Shown here: positions 25,332-35,253 of the stretch, piece by piece
How positions within the stretch are numbered: the first letter of the stretch is position 1
Layout: every line of letters starts with the position of its first letter
Assembly: GCA_003240735.1 (NCBI GenBank)
Contig: QFNE01000003.1
Span: forward strand, 202,951-266,950
Direction: 5' to 3'
Origin: Paracoccus denitrificans
Lineage (GTDB): Bacteria; Pseudomonadota; Alphaproteobacteria; Rhodobacterales; Rhodobacteraceae
Length of the DNA: 64,000 nt
The notes under the pieces: model-generated
The model's input: the letters and a program-made list of their open reading frames with translations, nothing else
Told to the model about the DNA's origin: nothing
The model's database searches: none
Position numbers and translations under genes: made by a program

Positions 25332-27245
25332 TCAGTCGGGTGTCCCGTACAGGTCGGCGCGATGGGGGTTGATGCGACGTAAATCACCCCGGCGCAAGGT
25401 CACCCCCTGCCGGTCCATGTATTCAAGGATCTCGATCGCGACCTTGCGCCCGTTCTGAACGCGGTCGCGAAACGTCGCGGCGGTGATCCAGCCGTCATCC
25501 GCGCTGGCCTGAACCTCGCGCAGGATATCCACCATTTCGGCCGTGGCGCTCCGCAGAAAGAAGTGGTCATTCCGGATCTGATCGACCCGACCTTGACGCG
25601 CTGCCATCCGCAGGACGCGGCGGATGTCCTTTTCGTCAATGCTCCAGTCGGTCGCCATGTCACGCACCCGCGGCGGGCGAAAGCGCGCCTCGCCCCACAG
25701 TTCGGGCAGGATGCGGGACAACAGCGCCTCATCTTCGGGTGAAAGGCGGGCTTCGTGATCGGGCAGGCGCAGAAAGCTGCCCTCGGCCACGACCTTGCCG
25801 GCCGCGGACGCGACGAACGCCGCGAAAGCGGGTTTGGGCAGGCGCGGGGTCAGGGACAGCCGCAGCTTTTCACGGCCCAGGCCCTGCATTTCCGGGTTTT
25901 CCGCGTGATAAGTCGCCAGCGTCGCCAGCATGTCGGCCATCAGCGCCGCATGGGTGGCAGGCAGCATCGCAATCCGGGGATCCACGCCGATCACCGCGAC
26001 ACCCGCCGCCAGCGTGGCCATCTGTGCCGGGTCAAGCGCCCGGTCGCGGCCAAAAGCGTCCAGATCGACGATGTAAGGCGCAACAGACAGGCTTTGCGTC
26101 AGCGCATCCATGGCGCTGGGCTGACTGGCGGCGGCGATCAGAGCCAGACGCTCGGGCGTGCGCCGCCGACGCGCGGGCGCGCGCAGGTCGCGAAAGACCC
26201 CGCCGCCGATGGTGCGCCGGGCCGAGACGTCGCGCAGCAGAAAGCGGTCACCGACCACCGCCGGGATCGGGTGTTCAAGGACCAGCTGCACCGGCCCCTC
26301 ACCCCCCGGCGCCAAGGGGGCGCCCAGCGGGACGATCCGCGCGCTGACCTGTGCCGCGCCGACATGCAGCAGCGCGGGAAACCACGTCGTGATGGCTTTG
26401 GGTTCAGACGGCAGGACACGCAGCACGGCGTCGATCCGGTCCGTGGGCGCATGCAGCACCGTGGCGCCTGCGACGTCACCGCGATGAATGGCGTCCTTGT
26501 GGACCGCCTCGCCCGCGATGTTCAGGGCACAGCGCTGACCCGCGCGGCCCACCTCAACGTCCTGATTTTGGGCATGGATACCGCGGATGCGCGCTGAAAT
26601 TCCGCTGGGTGACAGTGTGATCATATCGCCGACCGCCACAGTTCCGGACGTGACCGTGCCTGTGATCACGGTCCCCACACCCTTCAGCGTGAAGGCCCGG
26701 TCGATGGGCATGCGAAACAGACCGCCCGCAGTGCGGGGGATCGTGTCGCTTTCGGCCAGCGCCAATGCCGCCCGAAGCGTATCGATCCCTTCGCCGGTCA
26801 CCGACGACACCGGGATGATGTCAGCGCCTGCAAGCCGCGTGGGCGCCAGCAGCGCATGGATATCCCGCACCAACGCCGCGCGACGGTCGGCGTCGGCCAG
26901 ATCGGCCTTGGTCAGCGCGACGATCGCCCGGTCGATGCCCAGCAGGTCCAGAATGGCCAGATGTTCCCGCGTCTGGGGCATGATCCCGTCGTCGGCCGCG
27001 ACGACCAGCAGCGCCAGATCGATCCCGCCCGCACCGGCCAGCATCGTATGGATCAGACGTTCATGGCCCGGGACATCGACAAACCCCGTGATCGCCCCGC
27101 AGCCCAGATCGGCATAGGCAAAGCCCAGATCGATAGTGATGCCGCGGGCCTTTTCCTCGGCCAGACGGTCGGCGTCGACGCCGGTCAGGGCGCGGACCAG
27201 CGCGGTCTTGCCGTGGTCGATATGGCCTGCCGTCCCGACGATCAT
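25332..27245 (-). CDS. selB: Selenocysteine-specific elongation factor SelB
   Basis: 637 residues from the ATG at 27245. The G domain starts 'MIVGTAGHIDHGKT' (P-loop 7-14), with 'DVPGHERLI' and 'ALTKADL'; EF-Tu-like domains 2 and 3 follow, and the C-terminal third consists of winged helices that bind the SECIS hairpin. It delivers selenocysteyl-tRNA to the ribosome at UGA. It overlaps selA by 4 bases (ATGA), and the tRNA-Sec gene follows directly. Confidence 0.95.
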   Translation of the reverse strand: MIVGTAGHIDHGKTALVRALTGVDADRLAEEKARGITIDLGFAYADLGCGAITGFVDVPGHERLIHTMLAGAGGIDLALLVVAADDGIMPQTREHLAILDLLGIDRAIVALTKADLADADRRAALVRDIHALLAPTRLAGADIIPVSSVTGEGIDTLRAALALAESDTIPRTAGGLFRMPIDRAFTLKGVGTVITGTVTSGTVAVGDMITLSPSGISARIRGIHAQNQDVEVGRAGQRCALNIAGEAVHKDAIHRGDVAGATVLHAPTDRIDAVLRVLPSEPKAITTWFPALLHVGAAQVSARIVPLGAPLAPGGEGPVQLVLEHPIPAVVGDRFLLRDVSARRTIGGGVFRDLRAPARRRRTPERLALIAAASQPSAMDALTQSLSVAPYIVDLDAFGRDRALDPAQMATLAAGVAVIGVDPRIAMLPATHAALMADMLATLATYHAENPEMQGLGREKLRLSLTPRLPKPAFAAFVASAAGKVVAEGSFLRLPDHEARLSPEDEALLSRILPELWGEARFRPPRVRDMATDWSIDEKDIRRVLRMAARQGRVDQIRNDHFFLRSATAEMVDILREVQASADDGWITAATFRDRVQNGRKVAIEILEYMDRQGVTLRRGDLRRINPHRADLYGTPD

Positions 27246-28600
27246 CGCTGACTGATCGCGCCCAGAAGGTCGCCGTCTTCGCCTAGGCACCGCAGATCAA
27301 GGATCAGCGCCCCGTCGCGGATATGGCCGATGACCGGGCGTCTGCCCTGCCGAAGGACCGCCGCCAGACGTTCGGGCGCATCGCCGCCGGCCCCCGTGAA
27401 TGCCAGCCCGGCCGATGGCAGCTTTTCCACCGGCAGCGCGCCAGAGCCGATCTGGCTGGCGCAATCCGTGACCTGCACTTGCCAGTCGGGCAGCATTGCC
27501 TGAACGGGCGCCAGCAGGCGTTCGGCCTGCGCGATGATGTCAGCCAGCGGGCGCGTCAGCATCCGCAGGGTCGGCAGCCGTTCGGCCAGCCGGTCGGGGT
27601 CGCGGTACAGTTGCAGCGTTGCCTGAATGGCGGCCAGCCGCACCTTGTCCAGCCGTAGCGCGCGTTTCAGGGGGTTGCGGTTGATGCGCGCGATCAGGTC
27701 ACGCCGCCCGACGATGAACCCCGCCTGCGGCCCGCCCAGCAGCTTGTCGCCGCTGAACGTCACCACATCGGCCCCGTCCGCCACGGCCTGCGCCACGGTG
27801 GGTTCTGCAGGCAGACCCCAGCGCGTCATGTCGATCAGCGTGCCAGAGCCAAGGTCGTTCATCATCGGCACCCCGGCGGCGGACGCGATGCCCGCGACCT
27901 CGGCTTCGGGGGCGGATTTCACGAACCCGTCGATGCGATAGTTCGAGGGGTGGACCTTCACCATCAGCGCGGTGTCGGGACCCACCGCATGCGTGTAATC
28001 GCGCGCATGGGTGCGGTTGGTCGTCCCGACCTCGACCAGACGGACACCGGCGCGGGCCATGATGTCGGGGATACGGAACGCACCGCCGATTTCGACCAGT
28101 TCGCCACGTGATACGATCGCCTCGCGCCCCTCGGCCAAGGTGTTCAGGACCAGCAGGACCGCGGCGGCATTGTTGTTGACCAGCGTCGCATCCTCGGCAC
28201 CCGTCAGGTCACAGATCAGGCCGCGCACGTGGTCGTCGCGTTCGCCCCGCTTGCCGGTCGTCAGATCGTATTCCAGCGCCGCGGGGTGGCGCATGGCATC
28301 CGTTGCGGCGGCAATCGCCGCTTCGGCCAGCAGGGCGCGGCCAAGGTTCGTGTGCAGGACCGTGCCGGTCAGGTTCAGGACCGGGCGCAGCGGGTCCGGC
28401 GCGTCCAGCGCCAGTGTCGCCTGCGCGATCAGCGCAGACGCATCCGGCGCGGGCGCGCCAGCCAGAACCGCCGCGCGCGCGTCTGCCAGCGCCGTCCGCA
28501 TGGCATCGGTGACCGCCGCGCGGCCATGCACGTCGATCAGCGCCCCCGCCTGCGCCAGCAGCCGGTCCACCGCGGGAAGGGCGCGCAGCGCGGCAGTCAT
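27242..28600 (-). CDS. selA: L-seryl-tRNA(Sec) selenium transferase SelA
   Basis: 452 residues from the ATG at 28600. A PLP enzyme with the Schiff-base Lys286 in 'FSGDKLLGGPQAG', 'VLNLTGTVLHTNLGRALL' near the N-terminal domain and 'NNNAAAVLLVLNTLA' in the cofactor fold. It converts Ser-tRNA(Sec) to Sec-tRNA(Sec) with selenophosphate from SelD. It starts one base after the fdhE stop and overlaps selB, so it is read as part of the formate dehydrogenase operon. Confidence 0.95.
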   Translation of the reverse strand: MTAALRALPAVDRLLAQAGALIDVHGRAAVTDAMRTALADARAAVLAGAPAPDASALIAQATLALDAPDPLRPVLNLTGTVLHTNLGRALLAEAAIAAATDAMRHPAALEYDLTTGKRGERDDHVRGLICDLTGAEDATLVNNNAAAVLLVLNTLAEGREAIVSRGELVEIGGAFRIPDIMARAGVRLVEVGTTNRTHARDYTHAVGPDTALMVKVHPSNYRIDGFVKSAPEAEVAGIASAAGVPMMNDLGSGTLIDMTRWGLPAEPTVAQAVADGADVVTFSGDKLLGGPQAGFIVGRRDLIARINRNPLKRALRLDKVRLAAIQATLQLYRDPDRLAERLPTLRMLTRPLADIIAQAERLLAPVQAMLPDWQVQVTDCASQIGSGALPVEKLPSAGLAFTGAGGDAPERLAAVLRQGRRPVIGHIRDGALILDLRCLGEDGDLLGAISQR

Positions 28601-28601
28601 G

Positions 28602-29552
28602 TCAGAAACCGACCGTGAAGGGATTGACCCCGGCACGCCGCCACGCCGAATCCTTCATCAGCGCATCGATGCCAAGGCTGGCCACGTCATCCGCCAGCGG
28701 CTCGATGGTCGGATTCAGGTTCTGGTAGAACTGCTTGACCCATGATCCGCACTCATCGCAGGTCTCGGCCTTGATGGTGGGTTCGGGTTTCGCCGCGGTG
28801 TCACCCGCGTCGTCAGCGATGACGCCACCCTCGACGGCCTGATAACGGATGCCCTTTGTCGATCCGCAGTGCAGACATTTGACCCGGACCTCATTCCATT
28901 CGGTCTGACACCCGGCGCACAGGGCATAGCGCGCGCCTTCGGCACCCATCACGCCGGTGATGCTGGATGCGACCGGACGGCCCCCACAACAGGGGCAGAC
29001 GCCGACGCGGATCGGGACCAGTTGACCCGCGTCCAGTGTCGCGGCCAGTCGTGACAGATGGACCTGAACGGCCGCGGCGGCGAACAGGTGCGGCGCGGCG
29101 CTGTCGGCGGGGATCGCGTCGTCCAGAACGTTCCCCAGCAACCAGTCGCGGTCCGCGTCGGTCGCCGCCTTGACCGCGTCCAACGCCAGCCGCGCGGGGG
29201 CGGGCATCTCCAGATCGGTTGCCGCAGCGCACAAGGCGTTCAGGGTCTGGCGCATTGCCGGGTCGCGGATCAGCGCATGCCGGTCGATCGGGGGCATGCG
29301 GGCGGCGCGGGACTGGGCGACACGTTCGGCATCCGGGCCGGCGACGACTGGCAGGTCAGCGGCCAATCGGGCCTGCACGCGGCTCAGCGCAGCCAGAAAT
29401 GTCAGATAGGGGGCAAGGTTCGACCCTTGGGCCAGCGCATCAAACCGTTCGGCGCGGGCCGTGAACAGTTTTTCGGGCTTGGGCAGCAGCGCGAAAGGCG
29501 GCGTGGCGACGCCGCCGATCACGGAAGGGTCGGGTTTCAGATCGGTCGTCAT
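28602..29552 (-). CDS. fdhE: Formate dehydrogenase accessory protein FdhE
   Basis: 316 residues. Four Cys pairs typical of FdhE appear in the C-terminal half: 'CPCCGGRP', 'CAGCQTE', 'CLHCGS' and 'CDECGS', forming rubredoxin-like iron sites. The N-terminal half is helical. FdhE is needed for maturation of respiratory formate dehydrogenases and interacts with the catalytic subunit. It lies between the structural genes and selA in the same orientation. Confidence 0.93.
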   Translation of the reverse strand: MTTDLKPDPSVIGGVATPPFALLPKPEKLFTARAERFDALAQGSNLAPYLTFLAALSRVQARLAADLPVVAGPDAERVAQSRAARMPPIDRHALIRDPAMRQTLNALCAAATDLEMPAPARLALDAVKAATDADRDWLLGNVLDDAIPADSAAPHLFAAAAVQVHLSRLAATLDAGQLVPIRVGVCPCCGGRPVASSITGVMGAEGARYALCAGCQTEWNEVRVKCLHCGSTKGIRYQAVEGGVIADDAGDTAAKPEPTIKAETCDECGSWVKQFYQNLNPTIEPLADDVASLGIDALMKDSAWRRAGVNPFTVGF

Positions 29553-29569
29553 GGGTGGCCTTTGGTCGT

Positions 29570-29598
29570 CGGGCTGCCAAGGTTAACCCGGCAGCCCG
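29570..29598 (-). repeat. 9-bp intercistronic stem-loop between fdnI and fdhE
   Basis: CGGGCTGCC and GGCAGCCCG flank an 11-base loop that itself contains GGTTAACC. It lies in the only sizeable gap (84 bases) within the fdn-sel operon, and no T run follows. It could limit read-through or protect the upstream mRNA, making sel genes less expressed than fdnGHI. Confidence 0.5.
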
Positions 29599-29636
29599 TA
29601 TTGAAGTTCAGTCGGCAGTGTTGATTAGGTTTCGGT

Positions 29637-30338
29637 TCATTCGGTCGGGTCAGAGCGTTGACGCCGCGCGAGTTCCTTGAACCACTTCTGGTGGTGCTTG
29701 AAGGCCCAGCCGCCCGTCACCTTGCCGCTGGTCATCGCGCTGAGCGTGCCGCGCGTCCAGATCGCGGCATAGACGTGCAGAATGAACACCAACGTGATCA
29801 GCACCGCGCTGACTGCGTGGATCAGAATCGCGATCCGCCGCACGGGAATGGACACCAGCCCACCGAAGAACTGTTCCCACATCATCACGCCGGTCACGAT
29901 CAGCACGATGATCAGGCCGAACATCGCCCAGAAGACGAACTTCTGACCAAGGTTGTACTTGCCCAAGGGCGGCAGCTTTTCTTCGTCGCCCTGCATCACC
30001 GCCTTGATGTTGGCGCCCCACTGGATGTCCTCACGCCGTGGAATGTTGAACTTCCACAGCTGCAGGAACAGGATCATGAAGCTGATGACCAGAACGACCC
30101 CGATCATCGGATGCAGCATCCGCGTGTTCTGACCTCCCCCGAAAAGGTTGGTCAGAAAGAACAGCGAGGGCGTGAACAGCGCCATCCCCGACAGCAGCAG
30201 CAATATCAGCGAAACCGCCGTCACCCAGTGGTTGATGCGTGTGTAACCCGCATAGCGGCGCACCTCGACCGGGTCACGGGACAGGATCTTGTCGGTCCGC
30301 TCCGAATACTTGAGAGGCTCAGACTTTTGCGCCATCAC
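29637..30338 (-). CDS. fdnI: Formate dehydrogenase, cytochrome b556 (gamma) subunit
   Basis: 233 residues with four membrane helices. Haem-ligand candidates are the His in 'RINHWVTAVSLILLLLSG', 'LHPMIGVVLV', and 'ILIHAVSAVLITLVFILHVYAAIW'. It anchors the enzyme in the cytoplasmic membrane and passes electrons to quinone. Its start overlaps the beta-subunit stop by 4 bases. Confidence 0.94.
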   Translation of the reverse strand: MMAQKSEPLKYSERTDKILSRDPVEVRRYAGYTRINHWVTAVSLILLLLSGMALFTPSLFFLTNLFGGGQNTRMLHPMIGVVLVISFMILFLQLWKFNIPRREDIQWGANIKAVMQGDEEKLPPLGKYNLGQKFVFWAMFGLIIVLIVTGVMMWEQFFGGLVSIPVRRIAILIHAVSAVLITLVFILHVYAAIWTRGTLSAMTSGKVTGGWAFKHHQKWFKELARRQRSDPTE

Positions 30339-31366
30339 ACCTCCTCCGATCCGGGGGCGAGCCGTGTCGCGTCAGTCGCAGGCGTCAGCGGCACATCCGG
30401 GTCCATCACGTCGACCAGATCTTCGGCTTCCTGTTCGTCGTGGGCCGACACGGTGTTCGGCTTGCCCAGAACGCCATGCGCGATGACACCGGCTGCCGCG
30501 ACCCCAACCGCGGCCATGCCGATGGTCTTGGTCGGACCTTTCCAACCGCGCACGACGTCCGAAATCTTCGGATCCTCGGGCAGGTTGGAATAGATCTGCG
30601 GCTTGTCGGCGTGTTGCAGGACATACATCACGTGCGTCCCACCGACACCCGCCGGATCATACAGACCGGCGTTGTCGTAACCGCGCGACTTCAGATCCTC
30701 GATCCGCTCGGCGGCGTGCGCCTTCATGTCGTCCTTGGTGCCGAATACGATGGCCTGGGTCGGGCAGGCCTTGGCGCAGGCCGGACCTTGACCCACGGAC
30801 ACGCGATCCGAACACAGCGTGCATTTGTATGCCTTGTGGTCGGTCTTTGAAATCCGCGGGATGTCGAAGGGGCAGCCCGACACGCAGTAGCCGCATCCGA
30901 TGCAGTTATCGTGGATGAAATCCACAATGCCGTTCGAATACTGAACGATCGCGCCGGGTGCGGGACAGGCTTTCAGACAGCCCGGATCTTCGCAATGCAT
31001 GCAGCCGTCCTTGCGGATCAGCCACTCGAAATTGCCGTTGTCCGGGTTGTCGTATTCCTCGAACCGCATCAGCGTGAACATGTTCGGCGTCAGGTCGTGG
31101 GGGTTGGTGTAGGCCCCCACGAAGTCTTCGACCTCGGGGTGCGTGTCGTTCCATTCCACGCAGGCCGACTGGCACGCCTTGCAGCCGATGCATTTGCTGA
31201 TGTCGATCAGCTTGGCAACGGGCGTCAACGCGCGCGGGTCGGCCGAGACGGGTCCGTTGGCAGATGCCCGGACCACGTCCCCGATCCCAAGATTGGCGTC
31301 CATCTTCTGGACCGGCGGGTTGCCGACGGCCGTGCGTGGACTGTCCAGAACGGGTGGCTGGCTCAT
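30335..31366 (-). CDS. fdnH: Formate dehydrogenase, iron-sulfur (beta) subunit
   Basis: 343 residues. Four 4Fe-4S cluster motifs are visible: 'CIGCKACQSAC', 'CMHCEDPGCLKAC', 'CIGCGYCVSGC' and 'CTLCSD' with a later 'CAKACP'. A membrane helix lies at about residues 285-303 ('TIGMAAVGVAAAGVIAHG'), after which 40 acidic residues remain. It carries electrons from the catalytic to the cytochrome subunit. Overlaps both neighbours by 4 bases. Confidence 0.95.
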   Translation of the reverse strand: MSQPPVLDSPRTAVGNPPVQKMDANLGIGDVVRASANGPVSADPRALTPVAKLIDISKCIGCKACQSACVEWNDTHPEVEDFVGAYTNPHDLTPNMFTLMRFEEYDNPDNGNFEWLIRKDGCMHCEDPGCLKACPAPGAIVQYSNGIVDFIHDNCIGCGYCVSGCPFDIPRISKTDHKAYKCTLCSDRVSVGQGPACAKACPTQAIVFGTKDDMKAHAAERIEDLKSRGYDNAGLYDPAGVGGTHVMYVLQHADKPQIYSNLPEDPKISDVVRGWKGPTKTIGMAAVGVAAAGVIAHGVLGKPNTVSAHDEQEAEDLVDVMDPDVPLTPATDATRLAPGSEEV

Positions 31367-34300
31367 GCGATGGCCTCCCCTTTCAGCGGTTCAATGTTGA
31401 CGAGGAACGCCTTGAATTCCGGCGTTTCCACGTTGGCGTCGCCCACGAACGGCGTCAGGCTGTTCGGCCCGAACCCTTTGCGCGCGGCCCCGACAAAGCC
31501 CCAGTGCAGCGGGATGCCGACGACATGGACGGGCTTGCCGTCACAGATCAGCGGCTTGATGCGCCCGGTGACATAGGCCTTCGCCTTCACCTTGCCACGT
31601 TTGGACGACACCTCGACCCAGCCGCCATTCTCGATCCCCTTTTCGGCAGCCAGCTGTTTGCTGATCTCGACGAAGAACTGGGGCTGAAGGGCGGCGTTCA
31701 CCGGGTTGTGCTTGGTCCAGTAATGGAAGTGCTCGGTCAGACGATAGGACGTCCCCACGAAGGGGAATTCGTCGCTGGTGGCGAACTGCGCCACGTCCGA
31801 TTTGAACACCCGCGACACCGGGTTGCCGCGCATCTTCGGGTTGAAAACGTTGGCGACCGGGCTTTCGAACGGCTCCATATGCGTCGGGAACGGCCCGTCG
31901 CGCATCATGCCCCGGGAAAACAGACGCGATGTCCCTTCCTGGTTCATGATGAACGGCATCACGTCCTCGGGCTTGGCGGTGGGGGAAATGTCGGGGACGT
32001 CAAAGCCCTCCCATTTCTCACCGGTCCACTCGATGATCTTGCGTGACGGATCCCACGGCTTGCCCTGAAGGTCACACGATGCACGGTTGTACAGCGTGCG
32101 GCGGTTCAGGGGCCACGCGAACGTCCAGTTGGGATAGACGCCCGAGCCGCTTTCGTCGTGGTTGTCACGACGCGCCATGTTGTTGCCGTTTTCGTTCCAG
32201 CACCCGGAATAGATCCACACCGCGCTGGCGGTTGACCCGTCATCGCGCAGCTCGCTGAAGTTCACGACCTGCTGACCCGCCGGACGCACGACCTTGGTTG
32301 CATCCTTCAGATCGGTGACGTCCGACAACGCCGTCCCGTTCATTTCCTTGGCCAATTCCTCGGCGGTCGGATCTTCGGGGTCGGCATAGTTCCACGTCAG
32401 GTCCAGGATCGGGTCGGCAAACGCCCCGCCTTCGGCGCGATAAAGCTCGCGCATGCGCAGGAAGACCTGCGCCATGATCCACGTATCAAGCTTTGCGTCA
32501 CCGGGGGAATCGGCGCCCTTCCAGTGCCACTGCAGCCACCGGCCCGAGTTCGTCAGCGACCCTTCGTCCTCCGCAAAGCAGGACGACGGCAGCTGCAGCA
32601 CCTCGGTCTGGATGGAGGCGGTGTCCACGTCGTTGTATTCGCCGTGGTTTTCCCAAAAACGCGACGTTTCCGTTTCCAGCGGATCGACCGTGATCAACAG
32701 CTTCAGCTTGGACAGCGCCCGCGTCAGCTTGGCCCGGTTGGGGAACGCCAGCGTCGGGTTGAAGCCCTGGATGAAGTAGACGTTCACCCGGCCCTGATCC
32801 ATCAGCTCGAACATGCGCAGCACGTCATAAGTCGGAACGTCCAGCTTGGGCAGATAGTCATATGCCCAGTTGTTTTCCGGCTGCGCCTTGTCACCCCACA
32901 TGGATTTCATGAAAGAAACCATGAACTTGGAGTAGTTCTGCCAATAGCTGGTCTGCCCTGGCCGCAAAGGCTTGAACGCGCGCGACTTCATGTAGGTGGC
33001 CCAGTCGGGCTCCTTCTCGGTCGGGATGTTCATGTAGCCGGGCAGCAGGTTCGACATCAGGCCGATATCGGTCAGACCCTGGATGTTGGAATGCCCGCGC
33101 AATGCGTTCATGCCGCCACCGGACACCCCGATGTTTCCAAGGATCAGTTGCAGCATCGCCATGCCGCGGATGTTCTGCGCGCCTTTGGAGTGCTGGGTCC
33201 AACCCAGCGCATACATCGACGTCATCACCTTGTCGGGTGCCGAACATTCCCCGATCATCTGGGCAATGTGCAAGAACTTTTCCTTGGGCGTGCCGCAGAT
33301 CCGCTCCACCAGCTCGGGCGTATAGGCGTCCACGTGCTTGGCCAGCATTTGCCAGACGCACCGCGGATTGGTCAGCGTCATGTCGGCTTCCGCAAACCCG
33401 TCCTCGCCCATGACATAGTCCCAGCTGGTTTTGTCATAGTCGCGCTTTTCCGGGTCGTAGCCGGTGAACAGCCCGTCTTTCCAGCCAAAGTCCTCACGAA
33501 CGATCAGCGCGGCGTTGGTATAGTTGCGAACGTATTCCCACTGCACCTTGTCGTTCTGGATCATCCACCGGATCATCGCCATCAGGAAGACGATGTCCGA
33601 ACCCGGACGGATCGGGGCATAGTAATCGGCGACGGCCGCCGTCCGCGTGAACCGGGGGTCCACGACGATCAGACGCGCACCGCGGTGCGCTTTGGCTTCG
33701 GTCACCCATTTGAAGCCGCACGGATGCGCTTCAGCGGCGTTGCCACCCATGACGATGACAAGGTCGGCATTCTTGATATCGGTCCAGGAGTTCGTCATCG
33801 CTCCACGGCCAAATGTCGGGCCCAAACTGGACACCGTGGGGCCGTGTCAGACGCGCGCCTGGTTATCGAATCCGACTGCACCAAAGGACCGGACAACCTT
33901 GTAGGTCAGCCAGGCCGTTTCGTTGGTTGTGGCCGAGGCGGCCAGAAAACCGGTCGTCGCCCAGCGGTTGACCGGAACACCGGCCTCGTTGGCAGCCACG
34001 AAGTTCGCGTCACGGTCGTCTTTCATGGCGCGCGCCACTTTGTTCAGCGCGTCGTCCCATGAAATCGGCTCGAACTTGTCGGCACCGGGCTTGCGCAGCA
34101 TCGGCTGCGTCAGGCGCGTGGGTGCGTTGACGAAATCCTTCAGCGCGGCGCCCTTGGGGCACAGCGTTCCGCGGTTCGTCGGGTGATCGGCGTCACCCTC
34201 GATGTGGAAAATGCGGCTTTTGCCGGTTTGTTCGTCCGCACGAGAATACATGATGATCCCGCAAGCGACCGAGCAATAGGGACAGGTGTTGCGGGTTTCC

Positions 34301-34443
34301 TTGCTTTCAACCAGCTTGAACGCGCGCACATGCGCCAGTTCCGCTGCTTCGGCGCCGCCAAAGCCCATGGCTCCAAGCGAGGTTGCCGCGACACCCGCAC
34401 CAGCGAGCTTTAGAAAGCCGCGCCGTGAGAGGTCGATGTTCAT
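31363..34443 (-). CDS. fdnG: Formate dehydrogenase, selenocysteine-containing catalytic (alpha) subunit
   Basis: 1026 residues when the in-frame TGA at 33847-33849 is read as selenocysteine (residue 199); E. coli FdnG is of similar length with Sec at 196. The context 'NQARV-U-HGPTVSSLGPTFGRGAMTNSW' is the family active-site motif. A Tat signal 'SRRGFLKLAG' at residues 6-15 exports the protein, 4Fe-4S ligands are Cys54, Cys57, Cys61 and one near 95 ('GTLCPKG'), and molybdopterin domains follow. It oxidises formate to CO2 at the periplasmic face. Programs that stop at TGA would split it at this point. First gene of fdnGHI-fdhE-selA-selB-selC. Confidence 0.95.
33803..33849 (-). promoter_or_regulatory. 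UGA selenocysteine codon with SECIS-like hairpin in fdnG
   Basis: On the coding strand TGA is followed at once by CACGGCC, and GGCCGTG recurs ending about 43 bases later, forming a perfect 7-bp stem. An inner TGTC/GACA pairing leaves an apical loop containing GTTT. Size and distance from the UGA match bacterial SECIS elements that recruit SelB. Confidence 0.85.
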
Positions 34444-34482
34444 TGTCTTTATCTGCCTGTCTTGACGATAGGTGGGTGATCC

Positions 34483-34511
34483 ATAAGCGTCATTTAACGC
34501 CAGAAAGTCAA
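34483..34511 (-). promoter_or_regulatory. Candidate promoter of the fdn-sel operon
   Basis: On the coding strand TTGACT (34511-34506), a 17-base spacer and GCTTAT (34488-34483), about 40 bases before the fdnG ATG. An imperfect 14-bp palindrome GCGTTAAATGACGC lies inside the spacer, where a regulator would block or aid polymerase. The -10 match is poor. Confidence 0.4.
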
Positions 34512-34598
34512 GAAAAGCTGCGGCTGGCGTGACGGCACTGCGTCAGATCGTGATCAGCCGTCAGTCGCAGCGGCGTCTGATGCGCTGACGAGGCCGTC

Positions 34599-35246
34599 CT
34601 AAAACGGCGCGGGGGCGGAAAACGTCATGCTGACATTGCTGTCGGGGTGGCGGAACCGCAGTGTTTCGGCGTGCAGCATCAGGCGCGGATGATCGGCCGC
34701 AGCGCCCGTGGCATAGATCGGGTCGCCCAGAATCGGATGGCCCAGTGACAGCATGTGGACCCGCAGCTGATGGCTGCGCCCGGTCAGGGGGGTCAGCCGC
34801 ACCCGGGTTTCCTGATCGTCCTGCCGGACCACGCGCCAGTCGGTCTGCGCGGGACGGCCGTTTTCGTGGTCGACCTGTTGGCGCGGGCGGTTGGGCCAAT
34901 CGACCGCCAGTGGCAGATCGACGGTGCCGGTTTTCGGCTCCAGCCGGCCCCACAGCCGCGCGACATAGGATTTGCGGACCTGACGACGCTCGAACTGCTG
35001 GCCCAGATGGCGCTGGGCGTGAGGGGTCAGGGCAAAGACCATGATGCCCGACGTATCCAGATCCAGCCGGTGAACCAGCAGGACGGTCGGAAACGCCACG
35101 CGCAGCCGCGCGATCAGGCAATCGGCGCGGTCTTCGCCCCGGCCCGGCACCGACAGCAGCCCGTGCGGCTTTTCGACGACCAGGATTTCGTGGTCGTCGT
35201 GGATGATCCGCGGCTGCGCCTCGGTCGGGTGATAGACAAAGCTCAC
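34599..35246 (-). CDS. RluA-family 23S rRNA/tRNA pseudouridine synthase
   Basis: 215 residues from a GTG at 35246, eight bases after the lysE stop; a TTG at 35279 inside lysE would add 11. The catalytic motif 'HRLDLDTSG' is at 59-67 with Asp62 as the nucleophile, and 'RSHQLRVHMLSLGHPILGD' is the second signature. No S4 domain is present, as in the short RluA/TruC-like members. The exact target uridine is unknown. Last gene of the five-gene unit beginning at 37097. Confidence 0.88.
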   Translation of the reverse strand: MSFVYHPTEAQPRIIHDDHEILVVEKPHGLLSVPGRGEDRADCLIARLRVAFPTVLLVHRLDLDTSGIMVFALTPHAQRHLGQQFERRQVRKSYVARLWGRLEPKTGTVDLPLAVDWPNRPRQQVDHENGRPAQTDWRVVRQDDQETRVRLTPLTGRSHQLRVHMLSLGHPILGDPIYATGAAADHPRLMLHAETLRFRHPDSNVSMTFSAPAPF

Positions 35247-35253
35247 GCGCGGC

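Noticed and set aside
33847..33849. Stop codon inside the formate dehydrogenase gene, suggesting a pseudogene or two genes
   Set aside because: Position, context, following hairpin and neighbouring selA-selB-selC show it is a selenocysteine codon.
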